Shown: positions 8,675-16,908 of the stretch, piece by piece
Layout: each line of letters starts with the position of its first letter
Position numbering within the stretch: the stretch's first letter is position 1
Assembly (NCBI RefSeq): GCF_003581585.1
Contig: NZ_QXIR01000014.1
Location: forward strand, 43,573-107,572
Direction of reading: 5' to 3'
Length of the DNA: 64,000 bases
DNA from: Bacillus salacetis
GTDB lineage: Bacteria > Bacillota > Bacilli > Bacillales > Bacillaceae_B
Notes under the pieces: model-generated
Told to the model about the DNA's origin: nothing
Seen by the model: the letters and a program-made list of their open reading frames with translations, nothing else
Databases searched by the model: none
Program-made: the position numbers and the translations under genes

Positions 8675-9115
8675 ATGGAATGGATAAAAGCAACTGATGT
8701 AGAATTGGAAGAGATTTATGAACTGGCAGGGGATAATAGAAGAGAAGCTGCAAATATTGATGCCCCAGACAACCGACAGAAAATGATAGAGACCTATGAG
8801 CATTCATTAAAGCATAATGCCTATTTCCTTTGTTTAAAAGAAAGGGATGTGCTCCTTGGCTGGATCATGATAGACAAGGCATTTGACTACCTCACCGGTG
8901 ATGAAGTCGGCTGGATCAATGACCTGTATGTGAAGCAGGAATTTCGCGGAAAAGGCTACTCCATACTGCTTATCGAAGAGGCATTTAAGAGATTCAAAGA
9001 CAATGGCTACAATGATGTAAGGCTGAATGTCTATACCCACAATGAAAAAGCCGTGAAGCTGTACGAACAAATGGGCTTCCGGGATGTCAGCAAATTCATG
9101 AAAGTTACATTATAA
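8675..9115 (+). CDS. GNAT-family N-acetyltransferase
   Basis: 146 residues with a standard GNAT fold. The acetyl-CoA binding segment is VKQEFRGKGYSILLIEEAF (about residues 87-105), and the C-terminal NEKAVKLYEQMGFRDV matches the motif B region of the family. A GGGAG ribosome site precedes the ATG. The acceptor substrate is unknown. It closes the plus-strand group with the MFS gene and is followed at once by a symmetrical terminator. Confidence 0.85.
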   Translation: MEWIKATDVELEEIYELAGDNRREAANIDAPDNRQKMIETYEHSLKHNAYFLCLKERDVLLGWIMIDKAFDYLTGDEVGWINDLYVKQEFRGKGYSILLIEEAFKRFKDNGYNDVRLNVYTHNEKAVKLYEQMGFRDVSKFMKVTL

Positions 9116-9144
9116 AAAGCTTGAGACCGCGGTCTCAAGCTTTA
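9116..9144. terminator. Bidirectional terminator
   Basis: A perfect palindrome (AAAGCTTGAGACC and its complement) flanked by A and T runs between two convergent genes. Confidence 0.85.
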
Positions 9145-9145
9145 T

Positions 9146-9340
9146 TTATGCCGACTGGCTGTCCTGCTGTTTTTTCTCTCGTTTAAAAAAGGCCGTACCT
9201 TTATGCATCAGGAGTTTGAATTTCTTCCATTTCGACTCCCGTTCCAATCCCAGCTGCTTGTTTAACACAAAGTAAATCACTTCCTCCACCACTGCGAGGA
9301 GCACCAAAACACCCGCTGCAATCCAAATCCACATTGCCAT
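9146..9340 (-). CDS. Small membrane protein, unknown function
   Basis: About 64 residues starting MAMWIWIAAGVLVLLAVVEE: one N-terminal membrane helix, then a strongly basic cytoplasmic tail (ESKWKKFKLLMHKG, FKREKKQQ). The frame is open for 24 more codons upstream, but AAGGGG is placed for the ATG at 9340 or a TTG two codons earlier, so the longer form is rejected. I do not recognise a family. Single-pass proteins of this kind are common in Bacillus and usually uncharacterised. Confidence 0.6.
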   Translation of the reverse strand: MAMWIWIAAGVLVLLAVVEEVIYFVLNKQLGLERESKWKKFKLLMHKGTAFFKREKKQQDSQSA

Positions 9341-9442
9341 CTTCAACAGACCCCTTTCTATACCAACCGTCCTCTTTTCATCTGTATTCTTCTTAGTACC
9401 ACAAAATGACAAATGGCTAAACGTGTATTTTTGATTCGAGCG

Positions 9443-9541
9443 GCGACTGCGATTCTGGGATTTATCGGCGTTTTTTGGAATTTATCAGCGATTCTAGAAA
9501 TTTATCAGCGATTCTTAGGATTTTATCGGCGTTTCCCCCTA
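9443..9541. repeat. 21-bp intergenic repeats, left of the NERD gene
   Basis: Four clear and one degenerate units of 20-21 bp built on TTTATCRGCG followed by ATTCT or TTTTT. The same family reappears at 10598-10708 on the other side of the NERD gene. No open frame and no regulatory hairpin is apparent. Confidence 0.85.
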
Positions 9542-9543
9542 AT

Positions 9544-10521
9544 TCATTCTTTTAGATTCTCCAATAAATAAAGACGGGATTTATTATTTCCTTGAAACCT
9601 TGTACAAGTCGCCCCTAATAATCGTTTTACAGTTGAACTGGAGTCGATCCTCAAAAATCGACGCGCTTCTGCATTCGTAATTTTTGGACATATCAAAAGC
9701 GAATAGTCGATCAAAGCTTTTATATGAGCGTGTTTAGCAATTGAATCGCATTTTGGACACACCCATCTTCCCTTCTTTCTTTTCATAGGAAGGTAATCGC
9801 AACCTGGACAATGAACACCAGTTAAGATTTCTGTTGGAGAAATATCATAATTATTTAGAATGTCAGGAATTTGAGGAGTGTGGCTTTGTAAGAGGAGGTT
9901 GGAAAGAAAATGGAGTCCGGAAGTGCTAATAATTTTTTCAGTATATTGCTTTTCCAGCTTGCTGATTTTAAAAGGGAAGTATTCTTTATGGATCACTTTT
10001 TCCTGGACAGTTTTATTTCCGTGGGTAGTCTGGAGAATCGCTTTATTGGATGTACTTATTACGAGTGTTTCTATTGGGAGGTTGGCGTGCATAGTATTCA
10101 GCCGCAACCACTTATTCAACTGGAATTTCTGTCTTTCAACTTGAACAATAGGATCGTTATAGGGCTCTACTACGTTTTCTTCAGTTATTCTTTTAAATTG
10201 ATTAAAGTCAGGATCAAAGCTTAGTGTTCCTGCCATTCTTTTAATTTCTGAAACAATAATAACTTTCCGGGAAATTAGGAGGGTATCAATCTGGCAGTAA
10301 TTTTTTCCATCAAATAACCTTAAACCGTGTAGAATATGATATTCGCTTTCCGATAAAAAGCTTATAAAGTAATCCAAACTTTGTTCTCCTTTATATCCTG
10401 CCGAACGATTTATAAGATGCTGGCTTACTACCCCCTTTTTCTCATGGTTTATTGACAGACGCCTATTTAATGCTTCCAATTTAGTTAAAAAAATTGGTTT
10501 ATCCCGTTCTTTAATAATCAT
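9544..10521 (-). CDS. NERD-domain protein with C-terminal zinc ribbon
   Basis: 325 residues. A NERD (nuclease-related) domain begins at GYKGEQSLDYFI (about residue 43) and carries the PD-(D/E)xK-like core with CQIDTLLIS (about 76-84) and SEIKRMAG (about 91-98). After about 240 a zinc ribbon shows two C-x2-C pairs (CPGC, CPKC). NERD proteins are suspected nucleases, sometimes linked to plasmid or phage functions, but no activity is established for this form. The gene stands alone, flanked on both sides by the same 21-bp repeats, which suggests it could have been acquired or moved as a unit. Confidence 0.8.
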   Translation of the reverse strand: MIIKERDKPIFLTKLEALNRRLSINHEKKGVVSQHLINRSAGYKGEQSLDYFISFLSESEYHILHGLRLFDGKNYCQIDTLLISRKVIIVSEIKRMAGTLSFDPDFNQFKRITEENVVEPYNDPIVQVERQKFQLNKWLRLNTMHANLPIETLVISTSNKAILQTTHGNKTVQEKVIHKEYFPFKISKLEKQYTEKIISTSGLHFLSNLLLQSHTPQIPDILNNYDISPTEILTGVHCPGCDYLPMKRKKGRWVCPKCDSIAKHAHIKALIDYSLLICPKITNAEARRFLRIDSSSTVKRLLGATCTRFQGNNKSRLYLLENLKE

Positions 10522-10597
10522 TGCATCACCTCTTTAATTAGTTCTTTTTATGATTCTCCTTCAAAAAGCTAATCCCTTTAAATTCTCATAGAATTTT

Positions 10598-10708
10598 TTT
10601 ATCAGCGATTTTTGGAATTTATCGGCGATTCTAACGAACTTATCAGCGTTTTTTGGGATATATCAGCGATTCTTCAGATTTATCAGCGTTTTTCCAGGTT
10701 TATCGACC
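10598..10708. repeat. 21-bp intergenic repeats, right of the NERD gene
   Basis: Five and a half units of 20-21 bp, each TTATCRGCG plus ATTCT or TTTTT, in the same orientation as the block at 9443-9541. Unit starts are spaced close to two helical turns. Confidence 0.85.
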
Positions 10709-10767
10709 AACCGACACGCTTCGACACAGAACCCCACTCCACGACGCACCCAACCGCCCCTACCCAG

Positions 10768-10797
10768 CAAAAAAACCCCAGGCAGAAGCCTGGGGGC
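10768..10797 (-). terminator. topB terminator
   Basis: On the minus strand CCCCCAGGC, TTCT loop, GCCTGGGG then a run of seven T. Confidence 0.85.
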
Positions 10798-10806
10798 AGC
10801 AAATGA

Positions 10807-12996
10807 TCATTTATCCAGTTTGAGTTTGGCGAGTGCGTCAGCAAGGGCGGTGTTGACAGGGGCGTCATCCTGCTTCTTCATATACTTATTGACGTCCCGT
10901 TTGGATACCTTGCTGTTCTTTTCTTTCTTTTTTCTTTCATTGAAGGTAGAAAGTTTTTCCCGGTGGCCGCAGACACATGTAAACATCTGGCCCTCACCTT
11001 CCCCGCGCAGATCCAGACGTTTGTGGCAGTTCGGGCAGCGGGCGTTGGTTTTCTTGCTGACGTTTTTGCGGTAGCCGCATTCCCTGTCCTTGCAAACAAG
11101 CTTTTTGCCATGCTTGTTTTTGACTTCCAGCATTAAGTTGCCGCAATCCGGGCATTTCGTTCCTGTTATATTGTCATGCGCAAACTTTTTGGTGCTGTTT
11201 TTGATTTCATGGACGGATTTTTTTGTGTAATCCTTGATTTCACTGATAAAAGCACTTTTGTTCAGTTTGCCTTTTGATATGGCTTCAAGCTTCTGCTCCC
11301 ATTCGGCAGTCAGGGCAGGCGATTTCAATTCATCGGGGGCCAGATCCAAAAGCTGTTTCCCCTTCGAGGTGATCATGATGGATTTCCCTTTGTTTTCAAT
11401 CACGCCAGAGTTGAATAATTTCTCGATGATATCCGCACGGGTGGCGACTGTTCCCAAGCCCCCGGCAGAACTGATGGTTTTGATGAGGTCCTGATTTTCG
11501 CCAGCCATGTATTTCTTTGGATTTTCCATTGCAGATAGAAGCGTCCCTTCATTGAACCTGCTTGGCGGCTGGGTCTGACCAGTTGTTCTTTCAATAGAAG
11601 AAACAGACAAAACGTCGCCTTTTTCAATCTTGGGCAGGGTCTGGTCCGCCAGTCCTTCTCCATTATCTTCACTGACGCCTTGGCGGTCGAAAATTTCCTT
11701 CCATCCCTGCTCGATGATGCGTTTACCCTTGGCTGCAAATTTCTCACCGGCTATTTCCGCTTCGATGGTTGTCTGTTCATATTGAAACGGAGGCAGGAAC
11801 ATGGCCAGGAACCTTTTCACCACAAGATCATATATCTTTCGTTCTTTGTCACTCAGAGAATTCAAGAATGCTGTCTGTTCCGTTGGAATGATGGCATGGT
11901 GGTCGGACACCTTGCTGTCATCGACAAATGCTTTTCCTAATTTCCCGGTACTCTTCATCGCTTTAGCCGCAAGCAGGTTATAGGGTTTGATCGAAACCGC
12001 CTGGATACGGTCTTTCAGAGTATCAACAATATCACTCGAGAGATGTCGTGAATCTGTCCTTGGATATGTCAGGACTTTATGCTGTTCATACAGCTTCTGC
12101 ATGATCGATAATGTTTCTTTTGCAGAATAACCGAAAATCTTATGTGCATCACGCTGGAGCTCAGTCAGATCATACAGCTGTGGAGAAAAGCTTTTCTTCA
12201 GGCTTTTATCGACTGAAGTCACGCTCGCTTTCTTCCCGCCTTTCAGCTTCCCCTCTAATTTCTCCAGAAATTCTTTTGAAAAAGTACGGTATTCATTGGT
12301 CTTGCTGTCCTTCCAGGTGAGGATCAGGTCCCTGCTTTTTGCTTTTAACCCATAGAAAGGTTTGGGCTTGAAGTGTTTGATTTCTTCCTCACGCTTGGCG
12401 ATGATCCCAAGTGTCGGCGTCTGCACCCTTCCGCAGGACAGCTGGGCATTATGCTTCACTGTCAGGGCACGCGTAGCATTCATCCCTACATACCAGTCTG
12501 CTTCAGAACGTGCCTGTGCAGCAGCATACAGGTTTTCATATTCTTTCCCGCTCTTTAGTTTACGGAATCCTTCCTTTATGGCCTTATCGGTTACAGAAGA
12601 AATCCACAACCGCTTAATCGGCTTGTTCACCCTTGCTTTTTCAATGATCCAGCGGGCTACAAGCTCCCCTTCACGGCCGGCATCGGTCGCAATGACGATC
12701 TCTTTCACGTCCTGGCGGCTCATTTGGCTCTTGACCGAATTGAACTGTCTGCCTGTTTTTTTGATGACCACGAGTTTAAGGTTTTCGGGCATCATAGGCA
12801 GGTCTTCAATTCTCCAGGTCTGATATTTGCTGTCATACGCATCAGGCTCAGCAAGTGTGACAAGGTGGCCCAATGCCCATGTAACGATATATTTGTCTCC
12901 TTCGATAAAACCATTCCCTTTTTTATGGCAATTCAGAACGGCAGCTATGTCCCTGCCGACTGAAGGTTTCTCAGCTAATACTAACGTTTTACTCAA
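10807..12996 (-). CDS. topB: DNA topoisomerase III (type IA)
   Basis: About 729 residues, the length of Bacillus TopB. It relaxes and decatenates DNA by single-strand passage. The Toprim domain opens with LVLAEKPSVGRDIA (residues 5-18) and contains ATDAGREGELVARW (about 100-113); the active-site tyrosine lies in LTYPRTDSRHL (about 305-315). The C-terminus adds two zinc-ribbon-like Cys clusters (CPDC, CPNC) and a basic tail. The start is a TTG with GGAAAGGA nine bases upstream; the longer ATG frame at 13041 lacks a ribosome site. Monocistronic with its own terminator. Confidence 0.93.
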   Translation of the reverse strand: MSKTLVLAEKPSVGRDIAAVLNCHKKGNGFIEGDKYIVTWALGHLVTLAEPDAYDSKYQTWRIEDLPMMPENLKLVVIKKTGRQFNSVKSQMSRQDVKEIVIATDAGREGELVARWIIEKARVNKPIKRLWISSVTDKAIKEGFRKLKSGKEYENLYAAAQARSEADWYVGMNATRALTVKHNAQLSCGRVQTPTLGIIAKREEEIKHFKPKPFYGLKAKSRDLILTWKDSKTNEYRTFSKEFLEKLEGKLKGGKKASVTSVDKSLKKSFSPQLYDLTELQRDAHKIFGYSAKETLSIMQKLYEQHKVLTYPRTDSRHLSSDIVDTLKDRIQAVSIKPYNLLAAKAMKSTGKLGKAFVDDSKVSDHHAIIPTEQTAFLNSLSDKERKIYDLVVKRFLAMFLPPFQYEQTTIEAEIAGEKFAAKGKRIIEQGWKEIFDRQGVSEDNGEGLADQTLPKIEKGDVLSVSSIERTTGQTQPPSRFNEGTLLSAMENPKKYMAGENQDLIKTISSAGGLGTVATRADIIEKLFNSGVIENKGKSIMITSKGKQLLDLAPDELKSPALTAEWEQKLEAISKGKLNKSAFISEIKDYTKKSVHEIKNSTKKFAHDNITGTKCPDCGNLMLEVKNKHGKKLVCKDRECGYRKNVSKKTNARCPNCHKRLDLRGEGEGQMFTCVCGHREKLSTFNERKKKEKNSKVSKRDVNKYMKKQDDAPVNTALADALAKLKLDK

Positions 12997-13101
12997 TCCA
13001 AACAATCCTTTCCTTTGCGAACGAGCGCATAGTATCTTCATTATACAGGATTCCCTCTCACAATTTAAGGAGGGACTTCCGGCCTGAAAAATAGGCTATC
13101 C

Positions 13102-13129
13102 TTGACAATTAACCAGAATAGAATATAAT
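13102..13129 (+). promoter_or_regulatory. SigA promoter of the sulfonate-type ABC operon
   Basis: TTGACA, 16 bases, TATAAT: both hexamers match consensus. About 55 bases of leader precede the ATP-binding-protein gene. Confidence 0.75.
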
Positions 13130-13182
13130 TAACCTTTGTATTCCGACTTGTTTTATATGAATTATGAGAATAGGTGATTAAT

Positions 13183-13971
13183 ATGTTTATAAATATAGAG
13201 GGTCTCAACAAACACTTTAATGATAAGGACGGCCAGCCTGTGACAGTTCTAAAGGACATCGGCCTCTCCATTGAAAAAGGGGAATTTGTTTCGATTCTCG
13301 GGCCGTCAGGATGTGGAAAATCCACCCTTTTGAATATTGTGGCTGGCCTGGACTCCGCTTCATCCGGCGTTGTCGAAGCAGCAGGGAAAACAATTAAAAA
13401 GCCAGGCAAAGACAGAGGAATGGTCTTTCAGCAGGCAGCATTATTTCCTTGGTTGAATGTCCTGGATAATGTCACTTTTCCCCTTAAAAAAGAGATGTCT
13501 AAAAAGGATGCTGCAGAGCAGGCAAAAAAATACTTGCAAATGGTCCAGTTGAGCAATTACCTTCACCATTATCCACATGAACTCTCCGGAGGGATGCAGC
13601 AGCGTGTGGCAATTGCCAGGGCTCTGGCGATGAATCCTGAAATTCTTTTGATGGATGAACCATTCGGTGCGCTTGACGAACAGACCCGCTCCCGTCTGCA
13701 CATACAGCTGGAACAAATATGGATGGATACGAAAAAAACGGTGATGTTCGTGACACACAGCATCTCTGAATCCATTAAGCTTTCAGACCGGATCATCGTC
13801 ATGGGTACGCGTCCCGGTACCATCATTGCGGACATTAAGGTGGATATCCCCCGTCCGCGTGAAGAACATAAAGAAGAGATGATCGCCATCGAAGAAGAAA
13901 TCATGGTCCATCTCAAAAAAGAAATCGATAAAGTAGTCAGCGAGGAATTAGCATATGAAGCCAATAGTTAA
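13183..13971 (+). CDS. ABC importer ATP-binding protein (SsuB/TauB/NrtD type)
   Basis: 262 residues. Walker A is GPSGCGKST (40-48), the signature LSGGMQQR, Walker B LLMDEPFGALDE, and the switch histidine sits in FVTHSISES. The combination GMVFQQAALFPWLNVLDNV is typical of the nitrate/sulfonate/taurine subfamily. The longest frame starts at a GTG three codons upstream; AGGTGA with 5-base spacing favours the ATG at 13183. It overlaps the permease gene by 17 bases. The substrate is probably an alkanesulfonate or a similar small organic molecule; this is a family inference. Confidence 0.88.
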   Translation: MFINIEGLNKHFNDKDGQPVTVLKDIGLSIEKGEFVSILGPSGCGKSTLLNIVAGLDSASSGVVEAAGKTIKKPGKDRGMVFQQAALFPWLNVLDNVTFPLKKEMSKKDAAEQAKKYLQMVQLSNYLHHYPHELSGGMQQRVAIARALAMNPEILLMDEPFGALDEQTRSRLHIQLEQIWMDTKKTVMFVTHSISESIKLSDRIIVMGTRPGTIIADIKVDIPRPREEHKEEMIAIEEEIMVHLKKEIDKVVSEELAYEANS

Positions 13972-14707
13972 AAAGATACTATTTTTTGCCGTAGTACTCT
14001 TGCTTTGGGAAGGTGGAGCCCGACTGGGATTATGGCCGAAAATCATTCTCCCTGCCCCTACGGATGTCTATCAGTCATTAAAAATCGGTTTTTCCGATTT
14101 GACCCTGGTCTATGACCTGATTGCCAGCTTCAGACGGCTGTTCATAGGTCTTGGGATCGCCCTGTTGATAGGAACCTCTTTTGGTGTCCTGCTGGCAAAA
14201 TCCAAAACAGCAGATGAAACACTCGGTTCCCTGCTTCTCGCATTCCAAAGCGTGCCAAGTATCGTTTGGCTTCCTTTGGCCATTATGTGGTTTGGTATGA
14301 ATGAAACAGCTGTCATTTTTGTTGTCGTGCTTGGCGGAACCTTCGTCATGGCCCTCAACATCCGCACAGGGATCAAAAACGTTTCACCGTTGTTTACAAG
14401 GGCAGCACAGACCATGGGTTCAAAAGGGATCGACTTATTCATCAGGGTCACCCTCCCTGCTTCCGTACCTTACGCAGTCACAGGTGCGAGACTTGCCTGG
14501 GCATTTGCCTGGAGAGCATTGATGGCCGGTGAACTGTTAAGTACAGGCCCGGGTCTTGGGTACACCCTCCGTTATGCTTCAGACTTCGGTGATATGTCAC
14601 TGGTCATCGGCGTCATGATCATCATTGGTGTCATCGGCGCAATCGTAGACCAGCTGATTTTCTCGCGTATAGAGAGATCTGTCCTGAAACGCTGGGGATT
14701 GCAATAA
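13955..14707 (+). CDS. ABC importer permease (SsuC/TauC type)
   Basis: 250 residues with about six membrane helices. The cytoplasmic EAA-like loop that docks on the ATPase reads TMGSKGIDLFIRVTLPASVP (about residues 150-169). N-terminal signal-anchor: ILFFAVVLLLWEGGARLGLW. It starts inside the 3' end of the ATPase gene. Both genes are followed by a 308-base spacer with repeat DNA before the binding protein, an unusual gap inside an operon. Confidence 0.88.
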   Translation: MKPIVKKILFFAVVLLLWEGGARLGLWPKIILPAPTDVYQSLKIGFSDLTLVYDLIASFRRLFIGLGIALLIGTSFGVLLAKSKTADETLGSLLLAFQSVPSIVWLPLAIMWFGMNETAVIFVVVLGGTFVMALNIRTGIKNVSPLFTRAAQTMGSKGIDLFIRVTLPASVPYAVTGARLAWAFAWRALMAGELLSTGPGLGYTLRYASDFGDMSLVIGVMIIIGVIGAIVDQLIFSRIERSVLKRWGLQ

Positions 14708-14830
14708 AAAGCGGATGCGCCTTGAACAGCCCCGACAGGCATAAGCCGGGCCGGCGGGAAGGGTGCTCTTTACCCTTCATGGCGGATCGGCTTATGACCC
14801 CGAGGGGATAGGCGCTGGAGCTGGATTGAT
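14704..14830. repeat. GC-rich long-hairpin repeat, copy 1
   Basis: About 126 bp that folds on itself: AGCGG..GCGCC, CAGCCCC and CATAAG in the left half pair with CTTATG, GGGG and GGCGCT in the right half. It is a diverged copy of the 125-bp unit repeated in tandem at 63713-64000. It starts at the permease stop codon and separates permease from binding protein. Confidence 0.85.
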
Positions 14831-15015
14831 TAAAAAGCGGAAAGGGCCCGTTCAGCGCGTACGGACTGGAAGGCTTACGCATGAGATATAAGAAACACGG
14901 CGAATGCAGCAAGCGGATGTTGGTTTACCGCCAGGAGAAAAACCGAATATCACTTTGCACTTGCAGGTGAATTCCGAACACACTCATTTTCAACACTAAC
15001 TTAGGAGGTACAACT
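14831..15015. other. Spacer with a second, variant GC-rich element
   Basis: After the junction GGATTGATTAAAAAGCGG a different GC-rich sequence follows (to about 14935) that begins like the 125-bp unit but diverges after about 12 bases. The rest up to the ribosome site of the binding-protein gene holds no gene and no promoter I can support. Confidence 0.5.
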
Positions 15016-16023
15016 ATGAAAAAGGCATTCTTATTTTTTACCATTCTGTTAACGTTCACAGGGCTGCTTGCTGGATGCGGTACATCAAATTCAGCTGGAG
15101 GATCCGGTGAGTCAGGCGAAGGCGGGACCGTGACAATCGGTTACTTCCCTAATATCAACCACGTCCCTGCAATGGTTGCCAAAGACCAGGGCTATTACGA
15201 AGGACAGCTTGGCGATGGAACAACTGTTGAGTATAAAACCTTCCCTGATGGAGCATCTTTCATGACAGCTCTTAAAACAGGTGAAATCGATGCCGGGCTT
15301 GTTGGTCCGGGGCCTGCCATGAACAACTACTCTACTGGAGCTGATGTAAAAATCATCGCCGGAGGCTCCACTGGCGGAACGGTCGTCCTTGCACGAGCGG
15401 ACAGCGGCATTGATTCCGCAGAAGATTTTCCCGGCAAGACATTCATCACCCCCCGTGTAGGATGCACTCATGACGTCCAGGTTGAAACATTCCTTAAAGA
15501 TATGGGAATAACGTCTGAAAGAATCGGCGGGACAATGAAACACATCACAGGCAACCCTGCCCAATACCAAGCAATGTTCGAAACTGGCAAGGTTGATATC
15601 GCGGTTGCACCTGAACCTTGGGCAGCTGTCCTTGAGCAGGAAACCGGCGCGAAGGTAATCATCAATGCAGATGAAATCTCTTTTGGTGAAACACTTCCGG
15701 CTTCTGTATTAGTCGCATCAGGTGAAATGATCAAGAAGAACCCTGAACGCATCCAGAATATCGTCGATGCCCATAAAAAGGCGGCAGAATTCATCAAGGA
15801 AAATCCTGAAGAAGCAAAGGAAATCACAATCAAGGATGTAAAAGAAGTCACCAACCAGGAATTAAGCAAAGAAGTTGTGGATAACGCATGGGAAAGAATC
15901 GGCTTCACTTATGAAGTAGATTCCGAAGCAATCCAGGCTTTCGCAGATTCTTCATATGAATTGAAGTTCCTTAAAGAAAAACCTGACTTCAGTGACCTGA
16001 TTGATAAACAATTCATTCAATAA
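15016..16023 (+). CDS. ABC importer substrate-binding lipoprotein (SsuA/TauA/NMT1-like)
   Basis: 335 residues. Lipoprotein signal with lipobox LLAGC, Cys21 as the lipidated residue. The mature protein is a periplasmic-binding-protein type 2 fold of the NMT1/SsuA group: GYFPNINHVPAMVAKDQGYY near 42-61, then LKTGEIDAGLVGPGPA and the hinge region ITGNPAQYQAMFETGKVDIA. It delivers substrate to the ATPase/permease pair encoded upstream; the three genes form one A-B-C set interrupted by repeat DNA. An AGGAGG ribosome site and a strong terminator bracket it. Substrate probably a sulfonate-like compound, unproven. Confidence 0.88.
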   Translation: MKKAFLFFTILLTFTGLLAGCGTSNSAGGSGESGEGGTVTIGYFPNINHVPAMVAKDQGYYEGQLGDGTTVEYKTFPDGASFMTALKTGEIDAGLVGPGPAMNNYSTGADVKIIAGGSTGGTVVLARADSGIDSAEDFPGKTFITPRVGCTHDVQVETFLKDMGITSERIGGTMKHITGNPAQYQAMFETGKVDIAVAPEPWAAVLEQETGAKVIINADEISFGETLPASVLVASGEMIKKNPERIQNIVDAHKKAAEFIKENPEEAKEITIKDVKEVTNQELSKEVVDNAWERIGFTYEVDSEAIQAFADSSYELKFLKEKPDFSDLIDKQFIQ

Positions 16024-16031
16024 TGAAGAGA

Positions 16032-16062
16032 GGCTGATCCAGAATCCGGATCAGCCCTTTTT
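16032..16062 (+). terminator. Terminator after the binding-protein gene
   Basis: GGCTGATCC, 7-base loop, GGATCAGCC, then CTTTTTA. Confidence 0.88.
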
Positions 16063-16077
16063 AACGGAGGGACAAAT

Positions 16078-16665
16078 ATGAAATGGCTTAAGATAGGACT
16101 TCTCTTGCTGGCTGGCCTTTTGTTCACCGGCTGTACCAGCCGGGAGGATATTGAAGAATCGTTTCCGATGAGTATGGAGGTTGAGGGCTTTTCAGCCGTC
16201 AATCAGGATGGCGAAAAGGTGGATCTCGAAGATCTCAAGGGCAGCATCTGGATTACTGATTTCATCTTCACGAACTGTGACACGGTCTGTCTTCCAATGA
16301 CGGCAAACATGGCACATCTGCAAAACAAGCTCAAAGAGGAAAATCTTGAAAGCGGCGTAAAACTGGTATCATTCAGTATCGATCCGGAAAATGATACCCC
16401 TGATGCTTTAAAAGAATACAGTCAGCGTTACCAGGCGGATTTAAAGCAATGGACATTCCTTACCGGTTATTCACAGGAAGACATCGAATTATTCGCCAAC
16501 CGGTCATTTAATTCCCCTGCTGCGAAGGTGGATGGTTCAAACCAATTCGTCCATGGAACATCCTTTTATTTAGTCAGCGATAATGGAACGGTTTTAAAAC
16601 AATATGAAGGTGTCAGCGATCCTCCTTTTGAGGAAATCATTGCCGACATCAAGAAATTGAACTAA
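16078..16665 (+). CDS. Sco/SenC-family lipoprotein (copper delivery to cytochrome oxidase)
   Basis: 195 residues with lipobox LFTGC (Cys19). The thioredoxin-like domain has the copper site complete: Cys67 and Cys71 in NCDTVC and His159 in QFVHGTS. Sco proteins bind copper and assist assembly of the CuA centre of cytochrome c oxidase or act as thiol reductants outside the membrane. FSIDPENDTPDAL is a family landmark. The gene has its own AGGGA-type ribosome site right after the upstream terminator, so it is expressed separately from the importer. Confidence 0.9.
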   Translation: MKWLKIGLLLLAGLLFTGCTSREDIEESFPMSMEVEGFSAVNQDGEKVDLEDLKGSIWITDFIFTNCDTVCLPMTANMAHLQNKLKEENLESGVKLVSFSIDPENDTPDALKEYSQRYQADLKQWTFLTGYSQEDIELFANRSFNSPAAKVDGSNQFVHGTSFYLVSDNGTVLKQYEGVSDPPFEEIIADIKKLN

Positions 16666-16723
16666 TTCCCCCCGGCTTCTGATAAAATACTAATGTAGAT
16701 TTTGTTCAGGAGTGTTTAATAAA

Positions 16724-16882
16724 GGCTCTTTTTGTAAACTTTGCTGTTATTTATCATAAATGCAAAGTATGGTAATTCACCGAAAAAGCCCCCTGCAATC
16801 CGGATTTTCTGACTTTTGAATACAGGGGGGAAATCGGGCTCTTGGGATCTTCCCGAGAGCAGCAAAAAATGCGAAAACAGCC
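16724..16882 (+). mobile_element. MITE copy A
   Basis: 159 bp from GGCTCTTTTTG to CGAAAACAGCC, the shared inverted termini. The flanking octamers TTAATAAA and TTAACTAT match poorly (5/8), so this is an old copy. Its right end lies 9 bases before the ribosome site of the YeiH-type gene. Confidence 0.85.
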
Positions 16883-16908
16883 TTAACTATAGAGGAGCAG
16901 TGAATAAG

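Noticed and set aside
16816..16908. N-terminal extension of the YeiH-type gene
   Set aside because: The residues are encoded by MITE copy A; the same peptide pattern (WDLPESS-like) shows up at other copies.
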